This document shows, one piece after another, positions 11,201 to 21,274 of a stretch of 64,000 nucleotides of DNA. Each line of letters starts with the position of its first letter. Position 1 is the first letter of the stretch. The notes below the pieces were generated by a model. It had not been told where the DNA came from. It was given only the letters and a program-made list of their open reading frames with translations, and ran no database searches. Source of the stretch: Triatoma infestans (lineage: Eukaryota; Arthropoda; Insecta; Hemiptera; Reduviidae); the NCBI GenBank assembly GCA_011037195.1, contig JAAEAF010014929.1, positions 62,001 through 126,000 of the forward strand. Reading direction: 5' to 3'. A program made the translations under genes and the position numbers.

Positions 11201-13175
11201 ACAAACACAGTACACAAACTTAGGGTCTCCGTTCCTAGTTAATTGCTTAAGCCAAGAGAGAAGAAAGGGATTAGCTCAGTGGTAGCGCGCTGGACTAGCA
11301 ACGCGGAGGTCCCGGTTCAAATGCAGAATGCTGCCCTTGGATTTTCTCTTCCTAGGAGCCCCTACAACTCACTGTCCGGTGATGGGCAGTGTTGTCTGTA
11401 GCTAGAGAACACTGCTTGTAGGCCGGCAGTGCACTGAGAAGACTCCGGCGGCCATAATAGATCTTTCAGGTTGCGGTGCAATAATCCCCTACAACAATCT
11501 ATATATGTAGTTGATATGCCAGGTTTAAAGAAAATCGTTGGAGCTCTTTTCGATAAAATAAAATTTAAAAAAACTGAAAAATCCTTTCAATCAAGTTGTC
11601 GTTCTGCTGGACTAAAACTTTATTGTCAGGGCCCTTGGTAGTAGTTATGATATATCAAGTTTGAACTTACTGCGACTTTCCTTCTGACCAAAACACGGAC
11701 ATACTTACAGACCAATGTCTAAAACTTTTGGGACTCATCTGACCTTAAAACGTATATTCCTGATTAACTTGTGATGTCGAAAATTTGACACGATCGCTTA
11801 GCCTTTCACTTACACTTTGTTCAGAGAAAGTACAAAAACATGGACTCTTGAATATGAAGGAGCATAAAGAAACCTAAGGGTGGTTTTCAAGTGCTTTTTC
11901 ACCACTTAGTTTATTCAAAAATCCCACAATAAATATAAGTTTCGTCTTTGTAATTATGCCATTATATTCCAGTTCCAGTTAAATGGATGGCCTTAGAATC
12001 GCTTGCAGATCATGTATATACTAGTAAATCAGATGTATGGAGTTTTGGGGTAGTTCTCTGGGAACTAGTCACACTTGGTTCTTCCCCATATCCAGGTGTA
12101 GCTGTACAAAATTTATATCATCTATTGAAAAATGGATACCGTATGCATCGCCCACACAACTGTTCAATAGAATTGTAATTACAAAAATATTTGTTTATTG
12201 GTGTAATATTTAACGAGCTAGCAAAAAAAGTCTAATAATATTTATTTATGTTTTGTAGATATGAAATTATGAAACAATGTTGGAATGCAAATCCAAATGA
12301 TAGACCAAGTTTTGTTTGTTTAACTGATAAATTTGAACGTATGTTAGAAGATGGTTCTGATTATCTAGATTGTAATGTAAGAATGGTATCAAATCCTGCT
12401 TATTTTGGAGGAACAAACCAAGGTATTTTAGCATTGTCTTTTAAAGTGTAAAATAACAGATAGAAAGTAGTTCTATATATTTTAAAAAAACATAGTAAAG
12501 TTGGATAGATAATTAGATTTGCAGTGCTGGATAATATCTGCACTCTAATTGTGTCCTTCAGGCTGGTTTTCCTTTATTCTAATCTTCACAGATTTTCTTC
12601 CTTCATCGAAAGAAAGAAGAAAAATCTGAAACCAGTTATAATCGTTAAAATCATTACCATAGGAAATAATGAGTTTTTGTTTCACCTCAAGTCAGTGAAG
12701 AGATTCTCACCTGGAGGAGACTGGGGATGCGTTAACATTAAGTTTCCTTCAGAATATCATTATAATAATTTTCCCTAACACAGCATATATAATATTTAGA
12801 TCAATTAATGAACATTTTATTAAAAAAATTCTGTTAGGAAAATTTGTATGTTAACCTTAATAACTGCTATAGTAAAAAATCCGTTGAATATTTCAAACCC
12901 CCTTTTTTTTCCATTAGCCAAAGGCATTTTAAATTTTGTATTTATTTATTTTAGGAACAATTAATTTACCTGAAAGAAATGAAATGGAAATCACATTTAC
13001 TATGGGTCTAACATCAGATTTACGAGAGAAACAAGTTATAAAATATGAAAATGATAATGTAAATTCATTAACATCATACGATACACCCAGACAACAAGCA
13101 CAAGATACAGCATCATTGCAAACCACCAACTATACTACACCGCTTATAAACGGAGTTAGTGTCAATGATAGATAA
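2132..13175 (+). CDS. Ret: RET receptor tyrosine kinase, 3' part (TM, kinase, tail)
   Basis: Nine exons with matching splice phases encode 462 residues: 2132-2234, 2311-2419, 3450-3570, 8182-8371, 8920-9070, 9162-9291, 11973-12174, 12259-12422 and 12955-13175. In order they give a transmembrane segment ([21 protein letters not shown]), a juxtamembrane linker, and a complete kinase: Gly-rich loop GEGEFG, ATP-binding Lys in VAVKT, catalytic [11 protein letters not shown], activation-loop YEDDTY with both RET-type tyrosines, and WMALES. The wording ([29 protein letters not shown]) is RET rather than FGFR or Torso. The short C-tail contains NPAY. RET transduces growth-factor signals at the plasma membrane, with GFRalpha-type co-receptors in vertebrates; the ligand in this animal is unknown. 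Ectodomain exons lie left of the window. Introns hold an antisense gene, a Tc1 relic, a foldback and a SINE. Family identification is firm. Confidence 0.93.
2311..2419 (+). CDS. Ret: RET exon: juxtamembrane
   Basis: It is preceded by a T-rich tract and CTACAG, and followed by gtaagt. It encodes [18 protein letters not shown] through QTETIHH. The basic start is typical of the cytoplasmic side of a membrane segment. Confidence 0.8.
3450..3570 (+). CDS. Ret: RET exon: kinase N-lobe, Gly-rich loop
   Basis: It encodes [20 protein letters not shown] then [18 protein letters not shown](I/F)PR is the RET entry motif. Acceptor TTTAAG, donor CCAG|gtgatt, ending in phase 1. Confidence 0.93.
3741..3852 (+). 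repeat. Dispersed repeat, copy B
   Basis: Same-orientation partner of 410-602: shared start CAGAAATATTTCTCTTTTGA, shared ATACTGTCGGAAG and AATAGTGTAGATAGG, shared end GTTATTAGGAATGGG. It lacks the internal 78 bases of copy A. Confidence 0.6.
5996..6469 (-). CDS. Unrecognised 157-residue protein, intronless, nested antisense in RET
   Basis: An uninterrupted 157-codon frame, far longer than chance in this AT-rich intron, with an ATG in good context (AAAATTATGG). The N-terminus carries basic clusters (FKRKF near 5, NKKRMR near 33) that could act as nuclear localisation signals. A Ser/Thr/Asn/Gln-rich middle (about 45-80) is followed by an acidic stretch (NREEDLED, about 88-95). The C-terminal third ([17 protein letters not shown] through the end, about 98-157) looks helical and well ordered, so it is the likely conserved domain. 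An AATAAA overlaps the stop codon on this strand. I cannot name a family. Codon use looks like real coding sequence. It is probably a nuclear protein gene, or an intact retrocopy of one, nested in the RET intron. Confidence 0.7.
   Translation of the reverse strand: MEYGFKRKFDSTVECDVIVPHPGGYVEQDFDNNKKRMRLSVQVGSTTTTAASVPQTFYNQTYSNQLNGSTDNQPLSEMDFDYKDSQNNREEDLEDIPTTSEVINSLRKVILWMCAQGDHNADYIQYLSELERYAVSKQLNLAQQRKITQYLIRRTQQ
6470..6790 (-). promoter_or_regulatory. Putative leader and promoter of the nested antisense gene
   Basis: Upstream of the antisense start the minus strand carries a run of about 13 A, then, at about 6790-6700, a GC-richer patch with GGTTGGCAGCCCTG and CCGCCAGTTTAGTTCG ahead of a GTAAGTTCG that could be a splice donor of a 5' leader exon. 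Acceptor-like AG sites follow near 6550-6500. This suggests a spliced leader, but no core promoter element is certain. Confidence 0.3.
7205..7530 (-). pseudogene. Tc1/mariner-family transposase relic
   Basis: Minus-strand frames give, in order, SGYNSRTA, then [14 protein letters not shown], then [17 protein letters not shown], then [17 protein letters not shown]. These align with consecutive blocks of Tc1 transposases (SGYNxRxARKKP, KRLxFAKxxL, SDESKFNLFGSDG, VKHGGGSxMVWGC). The first catalytic Asp is within DDSKFNL. The blocks are joined by at least two frameshifts and an in-frame stop, and the second half of the catalytic domain is absent. It is a dead insertion inside a RET intron. Confidence 0.75.
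8182..8371 (+). CDS. Ret: RET exon: VAVK lysine and helix C
   Basis: It encodes [20 protein letters not shown] to the hinge [12 protein letters not shown]. The Lys of VAVKT is the ATP-binding residue, and the helix C Glu lies in SEYQLL. Acceptor TTCACAG, donor AAG|gtaaaa, phase 2. Confidence 0.95.
8920..9070 (+). CDS. Ret: RET exon: kinase insert and helix E
   Basis: It encodes [20 protein letters not shown], a short kinase insert, then [20 protein letters not shown], typical of RET. Acceptor TTTCTAG, donor AAA|gtaaat, phase 0. Confidence 0.93.
9162..9291 (+). CDS. Ret: RET exon: HRD, DFG and activation loop
   Basis: It encodes [36 protein letters not shown] and LKKSRGR. Catalytic Asp (HRD), metal-binding Asp (DFG) and the two activation-loop tyrosines are intact. 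Donor AGGG|gtaatt, phase 1. Confidence 0.95.
9809..10052. repeat. Foldback element with 107-base arms and hammerhead-like cores
   Basis: The left arm 9809-9915 and right arm 9946-10052 are almost perfect reverse complements around a 30-base spacer. In the right arm, plus strand, 9980-10009 reads CTGAAGA, then T, a GGGC-GAAC-GCCC hairpin, then GAAAC and CGGTC; the left arm mirrors it at about 9881-9852. This resembles a hammerhead ribozyme core (C3-A9, helix II, G12-A14, palindromic helix III ACC/GGU, C17), except for one unpaired T before helix II. Bases before CTGA (TATC) and after GGTC (GATG) can form a 3-4 pair helix I. Sequence 3' of the core recurs at 50966-51035. Confidence 0.8.
10690..11054 (+). 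repeat. CTTCCGG-family repeat, left part, ends in target duplication
   Basis: It shares GTCGCACTTCCGGTCAACCG, TTCTTCAAACTTGAAATTTT and the later AATTTTCCC segment with copies at 27254-27480, 55686-56480 and 61916-62590. It is interrupted at 11054 and resumes at 11503 after an inserted SINE. Confidence 0.65.
11055..11502 (+). mobile_element. tRNA-derived SINE insertion flanked by a 13-base target duplication
   Basis: The insert is flanked by direct repeats ATATGTAGTTGAT at 11042-11054 and 11503-11515. From about 11268 it carries a tRNA-like head: GGATTAGCTCAGTGGTAGCG resembles an A box, and CGGTTCAAATGC a B box. A non-tRNA body follows (CTGCCCTTGG, GGCCGGCAGTGCACTG, ATCTTTCAGGTTGCGG). The body recurs in reverse orientation at about 45070-45305. 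The first 210 bases of the insert lie upstream of the tRNA head and may be a second component. TSD length fits LINE-type reverse transcriptase mobilisation. It is a SINE, not a functional tRNA: the acceptor and T arms do not close. Confidence 0.75.
11503..11860 (+). repeat. CTTCCGG-family repeat, right part
   Basis: It resumes after the SINE with CCAGGTTTAAAGAAAATCGT and ends near ACACGATCGC and TTCACTTAC, matching the 3' ends of the copies at 56440-56480 and 62545-62590. Together with 10690-11054 it makes one original insertion. Confidence 0.6.
11973..12174 (+). CDS. Ret: RET exon: kinase C-lobe
   Basis: It encodes [20 protein letters not shown] and [20 protein letters not shown] through NCSIEL. 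Donor TT|gtaatt in phase 2; reading through would hit an immediate TAA. Confidence 0.95.
12259..12422 (+). CDS. Ret: RET exon: end of kinase and start of tail
   Basis: It encodes [18 protein letters not shown], the conserved CW and RP at the end of the kinase, then DGSDYLDC and [13 protein letters not shown] is an NPXY-type phosphotyrosine motif. Confidence 0.93.
12955..13175 (+). CDS. Ret: RET terminal exon
   Basis: It encodes the last 73 residues, from [19 protein letters not shown] to SVNDR and a TAA stop. It is polar, with tyrosines in KYEND, SYDTP and NYTTP. An AATAAA follows 8 bases after the stop, with more about 220 bases on. Confidence 0.88.
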
Positions 13176-14350
13176 ATTGAAAAAATAAAAATGATAAAAG
13201 AATTGGAATATTAAATATTCGTCTCCATTTGGGCCTGTAGAATATGGGCAGTAAACTGACGAAAGTACAATACAATGTCTTCAGATGATAAGAATTAAAT
13301 TAAATTAAAGCACTGTGCTCTCGCAAATTGTCACCATAATGGAGTATGTTCACTATTTTTGAAAATTTCCAAATGCTGTTTAGATTAATAACAAAATAAA
13401 TAAAAAGGCTTTTAATGTAACAATAACTAAAAAAAAGAAAAGAGCTGATATTAAATTCCATCGCCTTGTTTGCAGCATGGGAATGTGAAGTTTTTATTAA
13501 GGTTCAGGGATAACCTTATACTGGAGGTTCTATATGTTGATTATATGTTTAGGTTATGTGCAAAATTTGTGTTTTAAAAAAGGTAAATTTTTACTAGTTA
13601 AAAGTACACGTTTGCTTCAAGTTTTTTTTTTTACATCTTTTATAAATAATCATGTATATATAAACATATTTTTAAAACTTATTAATAACCCCCTAATCAT
13701 TCCTTTTTGAAATGAACGCTAGTCATACACAGCTGTGATGTTATTTAAATGAAAATAATATTAAAAAAGCGCAAAGAGTCTTAATCATTTCTTTTTATTA
13801 AATTTATAAATTATTAATTTATTTGGTTTTGTAAATATATTTTAATGTATTAGGGCAGAAGACTGAAATATATTTATTTAAATTATTTGATATGTGTTAT
13901 TTCTGTAGAGAGATAATGTGAAGTTTCTTTTTAAAATAAATAAAACTCCTTGCATATTATTATATTGTATATTATTTTTATATACCAATCTCAAATTTTT
14001 GGATTTATTATATAAATTTTGCTTGATTTCATTTTGAGTACTTACAACTCTCATTCTGAAATTATATTTTAGCAAATAATGATAATGAGAGCAAAGAGAA
14101 AAAGAAAATTAAAGCAATTAAGCTGTCAGATGAATTATTTTTACTTTTTTTTTCATAAAATATGGCACTATATCTGAGCAACAATATTTTATTATTTTTT
14201 CTCTTTTTTTTAAGTTTTGAGCAAGCAATGCAAAAAATCAAAGAAAAAAAAAATCTTTAAAATTTCGTGCAAAACATAGTAAAAGCTGATTTACTTCATA
14301 ATTACTTTATTTATTGTTTAGAACTTATACAAAGTGATTGGTAGGAAATA

Positions 14351-14366
14351 GGGGGGGGGGGGGGGG
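14351..14366 (+). repeat. Poly-G run (16)
   Basis: Sixteen consecutive G in AT-rich DNA. A similar run of 15 G lies at 17194-17208. Both are prone to length error and could form quadruplex structures. Confidence 0.9.
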
Positions 14367-17193
14367 ATGTTGGCTGATACTTATGCTTTATTTGCAATAA
14401 AACAAGCTACCAGATTTTTTTCTCTTTCTCCCTCAAAAAGTCACTTTTTGGAAATCACTTCGTGGTTGCTGAAATTTGGTGGAAAGGAGATGTATGTACG
14501 TAAAATGGTAATAAGATGATCTATTAAAAATATCTTTGAGAAACTAGTGGGAAGATATCTCGACTGTTTATGATAAGAATTTATTATTTATACAAATTAC
14601 ATTTCTAATTTTTGAACGAGAAAGAACAATTACATACCTTCCTTCTCCAAACAATCAACGGATTCAGAATAACATGAATTCTCCAAAACAAGTGCATCAA
14701 CATTTTTTGAAAATATTTTTTAAACTCACTGTTCCAAATCAGCCAGCAATTATGATTTTTTTTTCTCGATCAGTTTGTTAGAAAATTTAGTCTCTTTAGT
14801 TGGCAGCGATTTGTGATTTCCACTATTAAAATTTCAGTTATTATCTTTCAGATATTATCTTCTAGCGCCACCGGACCACAAATTTTAGAGTCTTTCCTAA
14901 ACTGGGAATTAGTAAAACTTAGTAACGATAGAAAACAAGATAAAAGCATTGATAGTTAATTTCATTGCAAATAAGTGTACTATTTCCCGTTTTTATTTTA
15001 TTGATTTTTTTTTTTTATACTACCAATCACTTATTATTAAACAAAAATTGTTTAAATTATGTTTAAAATGGAAAAAATGTAAAAAAAAAAAAATAATTTT
15101 TTTTTCTATTAAATAGAAATAAATATTTGTAAAATTGATAACAGATTATATTTACAAATAAAAAATATATGGAAAATAACAATAATTAGTTTGTTACAAT
15201 CTACTTATTATTTTTTTTAGTTTGTTTTGCTTGTTTCTTTATAATATTGCAACACTTTAAAAAAATTTTGGAAAACAAATCTAAATTATATAAAGCATAA
15301 CAAGCAAGGCATCCTTTCTTTCTTTTTTCTTCCCTCCAAAGGCAAAAGAAAAAAAAACGATATCGTTCTACTTAAAAATAAAAATGATCAATTACTCGAT
15401 ACCATGTAATTATTTTTTTTTATTTTTATTTTTTTTTTTACAAGAACACTAAATTGTACATTATTTTTAACAAATAACTTTCAACAATTTCTCCTTTTTT
15501 TTTTCTTTTTTTTAATGTATTTTATGAATACAATATATTTATATACATTAGTAAATATTAACAACGAATTTTCCTATGTACAAATATATTTTTTCTTTTT
15601 TTTTTTCAACTATAAACTGTACTTAAGTACTTTTTTCTTCTTTTTATCAAATAGTATACATTATTTTCTTTATTTTTTCATGTATTTTTTTTTTTCTAAA
15701 AAGCTGAACTTAGACGATTAATGAAAGCACAATATTACTGGATGAAGAAAAGACTGTTCAAAACAAAATTACTTCAGTACGACTTTTTTTTAAATAAAAA
15801 AAAAAAATCTTTTTTTAAACAAAATTCTTCATTAAAATGTTTATTATTTTGGTGTCGCACATATCTCACTTTTTTCTTTTTCAAAACACAAGAAATTCTA
15901 ATGAAAAAATGTTCATATATATACTTTTTATATTTTCTAGCACATTACAACTCTTCTAGCCCCAGATAAGTTCAGAACTTAATTATTTATATATATATAT
16001 GTATCTCTACTATATATTTTTTTTTTTTACTTTTATTGAACAAAGAATCTTTTTCTTTATTTTTACCACGCCTACCATAATTATCTAGAAAGCATCTCTA
16101 CTGGAAAAAAAAAAATTTTTGTTTGTTTGTGTATATTTATTACTTTTTTTACTATCATATAAGGCTAGGCAAAAAGTTTTATTTACTGTCATCATTCTTA
16201 ATTTGTAAAAATCTAGTTTTTGGTTTTCTGTAATTTTATATTTTAATATATTTATTTTATTCTTTAAAAAAAGGTGAATACTTTCCTTTTTTCCCCATTA
16301 TTTTACTAGAGGTCAATACAATTTTTCTCAGACTTGAATAGTAATGAATCATAACAAGGTAAAGTATATTAACGAAATTCATGATATAGACTAAAAAAAA
16401 ATCCAAAGAAACCGACTTCTTCTGTTAGAGAGCGGGAAACGTTTTCGTCCATAGAAAACTTTTATAAGTAACAATACTGGCGCTTTGCAATAGTACGTGA
16501 TAGTACATAGGCTGAATTTTGCGAAGATTCACACGTGAACATTGCAATAATTGGTTTGCTTTTTACTTTTTTCTTTTCGTTTCCTAATGTAGAATTCTAA
16601 AGAAACTTTTTATTGCCATATCCGGACGAACAAGACAATAATCATCCATGTTTGACTAAAAATTAAAACTCGTCCTAAATTAATTCTCCTTGCAAGACTA
16701 GAAATGTTATAAATACTTTTTTAGAAGCCCCTTGTAGCAACAGTAGAGTATGCAATAATCTACTCTACACCATTACTACTTGGACACGCCTTCCTTACCC
16801 CATATGCCAATCTCTGGTGGCAACTTAAGGGGAAACAAAAATGTTTAGCTTCTCCACATTTCAATTTAAAGCTGGGCATAAAAAAACGGTTCGCAGTTAC
16901 AGTTCTAGGAGGTCTCATACTGTCCAGAAAAATCGTAATCGAAACCGAAAAAATTGGTATCAAGTACTGGGACATAAGTTTCGATAAAAAGGACTTCTTA
17001 AATAATGCATCCATAATGCATAAATAATGTTTTTTTTGGGCGGAAGTGTTTATAACTCACAATACTTCTTATAACAGTTGGAGGATAAAAAAGAACCATC
17101 TTTTATTGAAAGGGACATTTAATTTTCCTTTTTGCAGAATAAAGTCCTCTTGTATATTGGATTTTTTGATTGTATGGAATTTATAATTTGGAA

Positions 17194-17208
17194 GGGGGGG
17201 GGGGGGGG
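17194..17208 (+). repeat. Poly-G run (15)
   Basis: Fifteen consecutive G, second such run within 3 kb of the RET 3' flank. Confidence 0.9.
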
Positions 17209-18860
17209 CAAAACCTAGAAGTTTATTGTTTTGTTCAAACGGCTATGGTTAAAAATTTAAGATTTTGGCTTAAACCAAATAGATAAGATATCCAGGATTA
17301 GATCGGGCTGTATGATAATGAAACAGGGAATGAATCAAAGCATGCCTGATTTCTGCAGCCATCATCTAAGAATGAAATAGTTTTAAGCCGGCCCTTCAAG
17401 CATGAATTCAGCTATATGGGTTCTTTCTCTTATAACCCCCCCCCAAAAAAAACCTAGTGCAGTTTTGTTCTCATTGATTGATATCTTTAAAAAGTATATA
17501 TTCATATATAATAAATAACAAGTAAATAAAACAATCAAAATTGAAACCATTCAAGAATAAAGAAAAACTGATATCAGACCCTTCAGCTAAACCACATTCG
17601 ATAATCTGGATATATATATATATTAGATAATCTGTATATATTTGTTTTAATTCCGCCTGAAGAATAGGTTAATTAAAAAAAAAAGAAAAAAAAAAAAGTT
17701 TTTAAGATTAAATGAGGAAGTTTGATCATAGGGTTGTCATGAAGAAAGAACCGTCGATGAATTTGGAATATACATGTAGAAAAGATATGTTCTCAAATCA
17801 ATTTTGCCCATATAGTTATTATTTTCTTACATGTATTCACCCAATTTATATATTTTTTCTTCATTTTTTTTTTTTTTTTTTTTAGAAAAAAGATCATTAA
17901 AAATAAAAATTCTTTTTTTAAAAGTTTTTTTTCTTTTATTTTATTATTTTTTCTTTAACTTTTCTTAAAAAATGTACAACAATATACAAATCTTATTATG
18001 GGGTTCTTTTTTTCTGAGCAAGAGAGGACCTTCAAAAATGGAGATTTTTTTTTTAATGAATTTATAAACAAAATATTTTAAATCAAATGAAATGTTTTAT
18101 TAACTCAAATGTTTTATATATATTATATATGCTGTGGTATATATAAATATATATTATATATATTTGGTTTTACTAAAAACATTTTTAATCCACCATAATA
18201 GAAGGCCTCTTCGACACAAATATTTTTTTGTTTTTTTTAATTAAAGGACGCAAAATGATGTTTAAATAGAATTTAAATATATCTATTTTGTATTATATAT
18301 ATATATGTATAAATATGCTTCTCTAAGTACACTATACAAATAACTCACATTTCATACAAAGTTTTATATCACAATTGTACTTATTATAAATAGCAAATTA
18401 ATAATATTTATTTCTATATAATATTCACTTTCACTATTGTGCAAAATTAATTCCACCAAAAAAAAAAAATTTAAGAAAAACTAAAAAATAAATCTATTTT
18501 TTGTAAAACTTGACGACATTCATTTGGTTTTTTTTTTTTTTCTTCACACACTCACATGTACACTTGGCAGTCTAAAATTTCGCTAAATTATAAAGTTTTT
18601 TTTTTTTTTTTTATTCATTTCTTTATTTTTTGTTTTTTTAATAATCATGTTATTTATTTTCTTGTAATTAATATTTCCTTCTTTCGCACACTTTTCATCT
18701 CTCTGAACAGAATATTTCTTTCTTAATAACTAAATTACTCTTGTATTATTAATTATTATTATTATTATTATTATTATTTTTTAATGAAGACACTTAATTT
18801 TTCTTTACTCTCAAATATGCAAGTATGAGATTATTCAACTCTTTTTTTTTTCTTTGTTTG

Positions 18861-18891
<31 letters not shown>

Positions 18892-19699
18892 CAATTCCTA
18901 GTTTTATTTAAATAATTTTGGAGTAAAGAAATCAATTATTATTTGGATGGACAATATTTTTGCTATAAAAAAGACAAAAATAGTGTTGGATTTTTCAAAA
19001 ATTTTTTGGCCATGTATTCCATTTTTAAAAAAAATAAATAAAAACTCCGTTCTAAGATATTTTTTGTTATTATTATTAAATTGGATTTTATTCAAAAATT
19101 TAATCTTTGTACTTACCAAAAAACAGATATTGTTTCTAATACTGATAAGAGTATTTTTAAGGAAAAACATTTATAAAAAAAAAAAAAAAACTCTTAGAAA
19201 TGCAGCATTAGGATTTTTTGTTTCTTATACTATATAAACAAATTACTAATTCTAATAAATGCTTTTTTTTTTCTTTTTTTTAAGAGCAGAAAAATAATAA
19301 ATGCATTATCACACACATCATTAGTAAGCGGTTTTCATAAAAAATAAAAACTAATTAACAAACTAAAAAAAAGTACAAGACACACGCATTCGCACAACTT
19401 TTACTTCAAGTTTAAAAATGACATTTCAAACAAAAAAGTAGATTTTTTTTTGTTAAATGTAAAGCTAAGTAACAAGATGAAGCTTGACACTCTCATAAAA
19501 TTCAATGCTATAATTTTTTTTTAAATTTTTTAGTTGTGTGAAAAGAAAGTAAAGTGAACTTTGTAAAAATGAACGAGAGTTTTTAAAATCACTTTATTCT
19601 CGCATTAAATATTTTATATATATAATGTTTTCTTTTTTTTAAACAACAGTTACAACTATTTAAAAAGCTTCAATTGGTTGTATAATGTTTTAATTTATT

Positions 19700-20625
19700 G
19701 ATTTTTAGTTAAAAAATATTGCGGGGCGGATGTATAAAGAGACTAGACTCGTACAATGTATTTTCTTGTTGATAACAAGAAAGCTAAAGTTTACACGGTA
19801 TTTTGCCTTTTCAAGGAAGCCTTTATATAGTATGAGCGGATCAACTCTACGAATGTGCCCAGAAGGGCAAAATTTAGTTACACCTTCTGGAAGGAAATTG
19901 TGAATTCTCAGCGAATCCAAAAAATTGGCACCTTACCACGAAAACGGGATCGGAGATTTCTCTCGCCTGATGTTTTGTTAATGAGATGGGGAAAAGCTGA
20001 TGAGGAAAACACAATGGGCAATTTGTTGTCTAAGTGCAGAACTTCACCAGAGAAGTCTCGTGCCCTAGATTGGGTTAATTATTTTTGAAATGTTATTGAA
20101 ATCTGGAAATTTGTTTGATTGAAAGACAGTATGATGGCTTTTATTTCTAGTTGGTAAACTGGTTGTATGAGGATTATAGATTAAAAATACATTTTAACGT
20201 ACATAATTTTTAGTAAGTCGAGAACAGGACGACAAAGAAAAATCTCCGAGACTAACCTTCTAGCTTGTGGAAATGGATTTCTGGCGGAGGTCTACAAGTA
20301 AATTCAAAGATGGGATTGACAAATGCTCGAGTTAGTAAGAATCGAGAATATAAAAGGGAAATATTCTTTAGACCATTGAAAAAAGAAGCTAAAATGGTTT
20401 CAACATGTAAAGCGGGTGTCGCTTGTGGGATTGCCAACAGCAAGTCTTGCATTGCGACGGGAAAGAAAGAAGACCCCCAAAGGTAGGCCAAGAAGGGGGA
20501 AGGTATATGAAAGTCTCATGAGAAAAGGTCTGGGCGAAGAGAACGCCTTGGACAAGATGAAAGAAAAGGGCAATGGGGAACTTCCCACTCAAATGTTACA
20601 AGCAAAAAAAAATATATAAAGGACT
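19700..20625. other. GC-richer island with overlapping short frames, unidentified
   Basis: Base composition rises well above the flanks, mostly at 20215-20600. Frames stay open for 60-80 codons on both strands. One plus-strand frame reads SLALRRERKKTPKGRPRRGK and another starts MPRRAKFSYTFWKEIVNS at 19855. The basic, Lys/Arg/Gly-rich wording resembles the linker of a transposon gag-like protein but matches nothing I know. It is most likely a fragment of a mobile element. Confidence 0.3.
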
Positions 20626-20912
20626 TATTTCCTATAGAATTACTGGTCGCAGATAAATAAAATTTTGGAAAATTTCAATTCACAGATAAACAGCTTGACA
20701 TAACAGTTGTCATTAATGATACCATAAAAACCTTTTATATCGATTTAGTGTTTCAAAATATCTCAAGCCCTACATTCTTAATGATATTTAACAGTAATTA
20801 ACGTACTAAAGTAATAATTATTATAATCCTTTGGTATTTCATTTTTGGTTAAATTATTTTTAAAAGTATCTAATATTAGAATGGTATTCAAATCGTCAGG
20901 CCTTAAAATTAC

Positions 20913-21152
20913 AATGAGATGTTTGTACGGCAATGACCAGAGGAGTTTTTAAAGAAACAAAAATTTCTTTATTGCTCTACGTTTCAGGTACCATTGGTGC
21001 CCTTCTTCAGGAGCTCTGTAAAAAATATTTTCTCCAATAAATTTTTACAGAGCTCCTGAAGAAGGGCACCAATGGTACCCGAATCGTAGAGCAACAAGAA
21101 ATTTTTGTTTCTTTAAAAACTCCTCTGGCCATTGCCGTACAAACATCTCATT
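20913..21152. repeat. Foldback element B
   Basis: The left arm begins AATGAGATGTTTGTACGGCA and the right arm ends with its near reverse complement, around a short AT-rich loop near 21030. Each arm carries a hammerhead-like layout: CTGAAGA (21056-21062 plus; 21010-21004 minus), then a 7-pair hairpin GGGCACC/GGTACCC with an AAT loop, then GAAAC (GAATC in the right arm). As in the 9809 element, one extra base sits before helix II. Confidence 0.8.
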
Positions 21153-21274
21153 ACCTAATATTAGATTTTCTTCTTTTTCATATCGCAAGTATTTCAGAAT
21201 TTATATATATCTACATATCCGACCGAACCGTCTTATCGAATCTATTGGCGATATGTTTGAACTTCATACGATTT

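Larger units (their letters stand above)
9292..11972 (+). other. RET intron with foldback and SINE-split repeat
   Basis: This 2.7-kb intron separates the activation loop from [10 protein letters not shown]. It contains the near-perfect foldback at 9809-10052, a dispersed repeat of the CTTCCGGTCAACCG family (about 10690-11054 and 11503-11860) and, splitting that repeat, a 448-base insertion with a tRNA-derived SINE. I see no coding exon. Confidence 0.8.
13176..19700. other. RET 3' flank: gene-poor, poly-A/T-rich
   Basis: I find no exon or element here that I can support. The block is dominated by T-runs and A-runs (many of 8-20 bases between 15000 and 19300), poly-G runs at 14351-14366 and 17194-17208, AT dinucleotide tracts (17610-17630, 18115-18175) and an ATT microsatellite at 18748-18778. 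Short open frames at 15515-15969 are low-complexity Phe/Lys/Tyr and not coding. The first part may be RET 3' untranslated sequence; its end cannot be fixed. Confidence 0.6.

Noticed and set aside
11268..11345. tRNA gene (Ala-like head with GGATTAGCTCAGTGG)
   Set aside because: A- and B-box-like sequences are present, but the acceptor and T arms do not pair, and the unit continues into a SINE body found again at 45070-45305.
15515..15969. 68- and 82-codon plus-strand frames
   Set aside because: Composed almost only of Phe, Tyr, Lys and Leu from poly-T/A tracts; no coding bias.
16760..17014. 84-codon minus-strand frame with TVTANRFF wording slightly like mariner
   Set aside because: Neighbouring mariner blocks and the catalytic motifs are absent, so the resemblance is too short to call.
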